Below are positions 63,507 to 64,000 of a stretch of DNA of 64,000 nucleotides, piece by piece. A program made the translations under genes and the position numbers. This stretch comes from Paragordius varius. Lineage: Eukaryota > Nematomorpha. The notes beneath the pieces are model-generated. The model saw nothing but the letters and a program-made list of their open reading frames with translations. It made no database searches and was not told where the DNA came from. Where the stretch lies: contig OZ176053.1 of NCBI GenBank assembly GCA_964247055.1, forward strand, positions 1,674,001 through 1,738,000, in the 5' to 3' direction. Every line of letters begins with the position of its first letter. Position 1 is the first letter of the stretch.

Positions 63507-64000
63507 TCATTTATTATATTGTAGATATTGTAATACGCTGCCACATTTTTTGTTGATGTAAGAAATTTCCCTGGGCTTGAGCTTTATTTTCCAATCATGC
63601 AAATGTTCGGTGGGATTTTTCCGATACGTATTAAAACTCTCTTCAATCATTGCGTTGTGGGACCAAGTCGATTTTATCAACCTTGGATTATCATAATTAT
63701 TATATTGCTGATGACCATAAACAACTAATTTTGGATTTAAACTGTTTGATGGCAAATTTAAAAATGTCAAAAGTTTTGACATAATGCGTGTATCTTGTGT
63801 CACCAAGTCTTCATATTTTACAAGTTTAATAATATTTTTATGCGATAATAACTTATACGTATTGAGATCATTAGACATGATAGAACACAATTTCTTAACC
63901 ATAGTCTGAAACGGATTTATAGTATTCCAATGTAATTTAATGCGACTTGATATGATGGCCCTTGGGTCTCGAACCAGGAAGACATAAGAAAATTGAGTAT
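63507..64000 (-). CDS. Carbohydrate sulfotransferase copy e, last exon only
   Basis: An open 494-bp last exon. By analogy with copy d its first base is exactly position 64000, so the splice acceptor and all upstream exons lie outside the window. It encodes TQFSYVFLVRDPRAI (3'-PSB), KYEDLVTQD, STWSHNAM and the C-terminal HLHDWKIKL to LQYLQYNK. Differences from d are few (CSIMSND for CSTMSND, NPKLVVYG for NSKLVVYG). Whether the whole gene is intact cannot be seen. Confidence 0.8.
   Translation of the reverse strand, partial: TQFSYVFLVRDPRAIISSRIKLHWNTINPFQTMVKKLCSIMSNDLNTYKLLSHKNIIKLVKYEDLVTQDTRIMSKLLTFLNLPSNSLNPKLVVYGHQQYNNYDNPRLIKSTWSHNAMIEESFNTYRKNPTEHLHDWKIKLKPREISYINKKCGSVLQYLQYNK

Larger units (their letters stand above)
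1..64000. repeat. Tandem array of LRR + sulfotransferase units
   Basis: The same ~10-kb segment recurs along the whole window, always in the same orientation. The full unit (best seen from 37617 to 58845) reads, in plus-strand order: LRR upstream flank, LINE relic, ~965-bp repeat, sulfotransferase 3' exon, intron, 5'-PSB exon, long spacer, LRR exon 2, intron, LRR exon 1. Unit starts, taken at the landmark gttgatatgaacc, lie near 1, 7845, 13970, 18190, 24690 (degenerate), 28425, 37617, 47968 and 58846. Unit lengths run from about 3.7 to 10.9 kb because of deletions and insertions. Long blocks look well over 90% alike by eye, so the duplications are fairly recent; assembly collapse or expansion cannot be excluded. 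Confidence 0.9.

Noticed and set aside
1-64000. tRNA, rRNA, CRISPR or prokaryotic operon features
   Set aside because: Nothing resembling them was seen; spliced genes and eukaryotic transposons dominate.

Overview
The window is very AT-rich eukaryotic DNA, most likely from an arthropod with a small-intron, transposon-laden genome. The evidence is spliced genes with GT-AG introns, degenerate hAT, LINE and Ty3/Gypsy elements, MITEs and long (AT)n runs; a TCAGT-type initiator downstream of a TATA box also hints at an arthropod. The species cannot be named from sequence alone. No bacterial features, tRNA, rRNA or CRISPR were seen.

The whole window is one tandem array. Its unit carries two gene types, both on the minus strand: (1) a secreted leucine-rich-repeat (LRR) protein of about 574 aa, made from a ~1.47 kb exon (signal peptide, LRRNT, LRRs) and an almost invariant 251-bp exon (LRRCT plus an acidic Ser-rich tail); (2) a carbohydrate (CHST-type) sulfotransferase, with one exon carrying the 5'-PSB motif and a second carrying the 3'-PSB motif. 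The unit landmark, the flank just upstream of each LRR gene, recurs at about 1, 7845, 13970, 18190, 24690, 28425, 37617, 47968 and 58846.

LRR copies, left to right: A (5563-7609, intact), B (11632-13732, one nonsense codon), C (15908-17953, intact), D (26111-28201, intact), E (35286-37381, two frameshifts), F (45668-47747, one frameshift) and G (56514-58614, intact). Sulfotransferase copies: a (485-1804, dead, 3' exon cut off by a transposon scar), b (30536-32351, one frameshift), c (40227-41999, dead), d (50972-52785, open) and e (63507-64000, last exon only, running off the window). The sulfotransferase is gone between A and B (a Gypsy fossil lies there), between B and C, and between C and D. 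A scar near 24480 shows that an entire sulfotransferase plus LRR pair was deleted there.

Transposons sit at traceable positions: a 4.5-kb hAT (19410-23944, 8-bp TSD) with a nested 1.08-kb element; a second hAT family member (59297-61265, 8-bp TSD, empty sites in sister units); hAT scraps at 427-484 and 14165-14807; a 390-bp MITE (32652-33041) with a perfect TSD and an empty sister site; a ~260-bp MITE-like element at the same place in three spacers; a ~965-bp unclassified repeat at the same place in three units; and a LINE ORF2 relic in most units. Shared insertions and patchwork similarity show repeated duplication, deletion and conversion between units.

How the genes work together is inference. 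The LRR proteins look like exported, glycosylated recognition or effector proteins. The neighbouring Golgi-type sulfotransferase could modify glycans, perhaps including those on the LRR proteins, but co-location is the only support.
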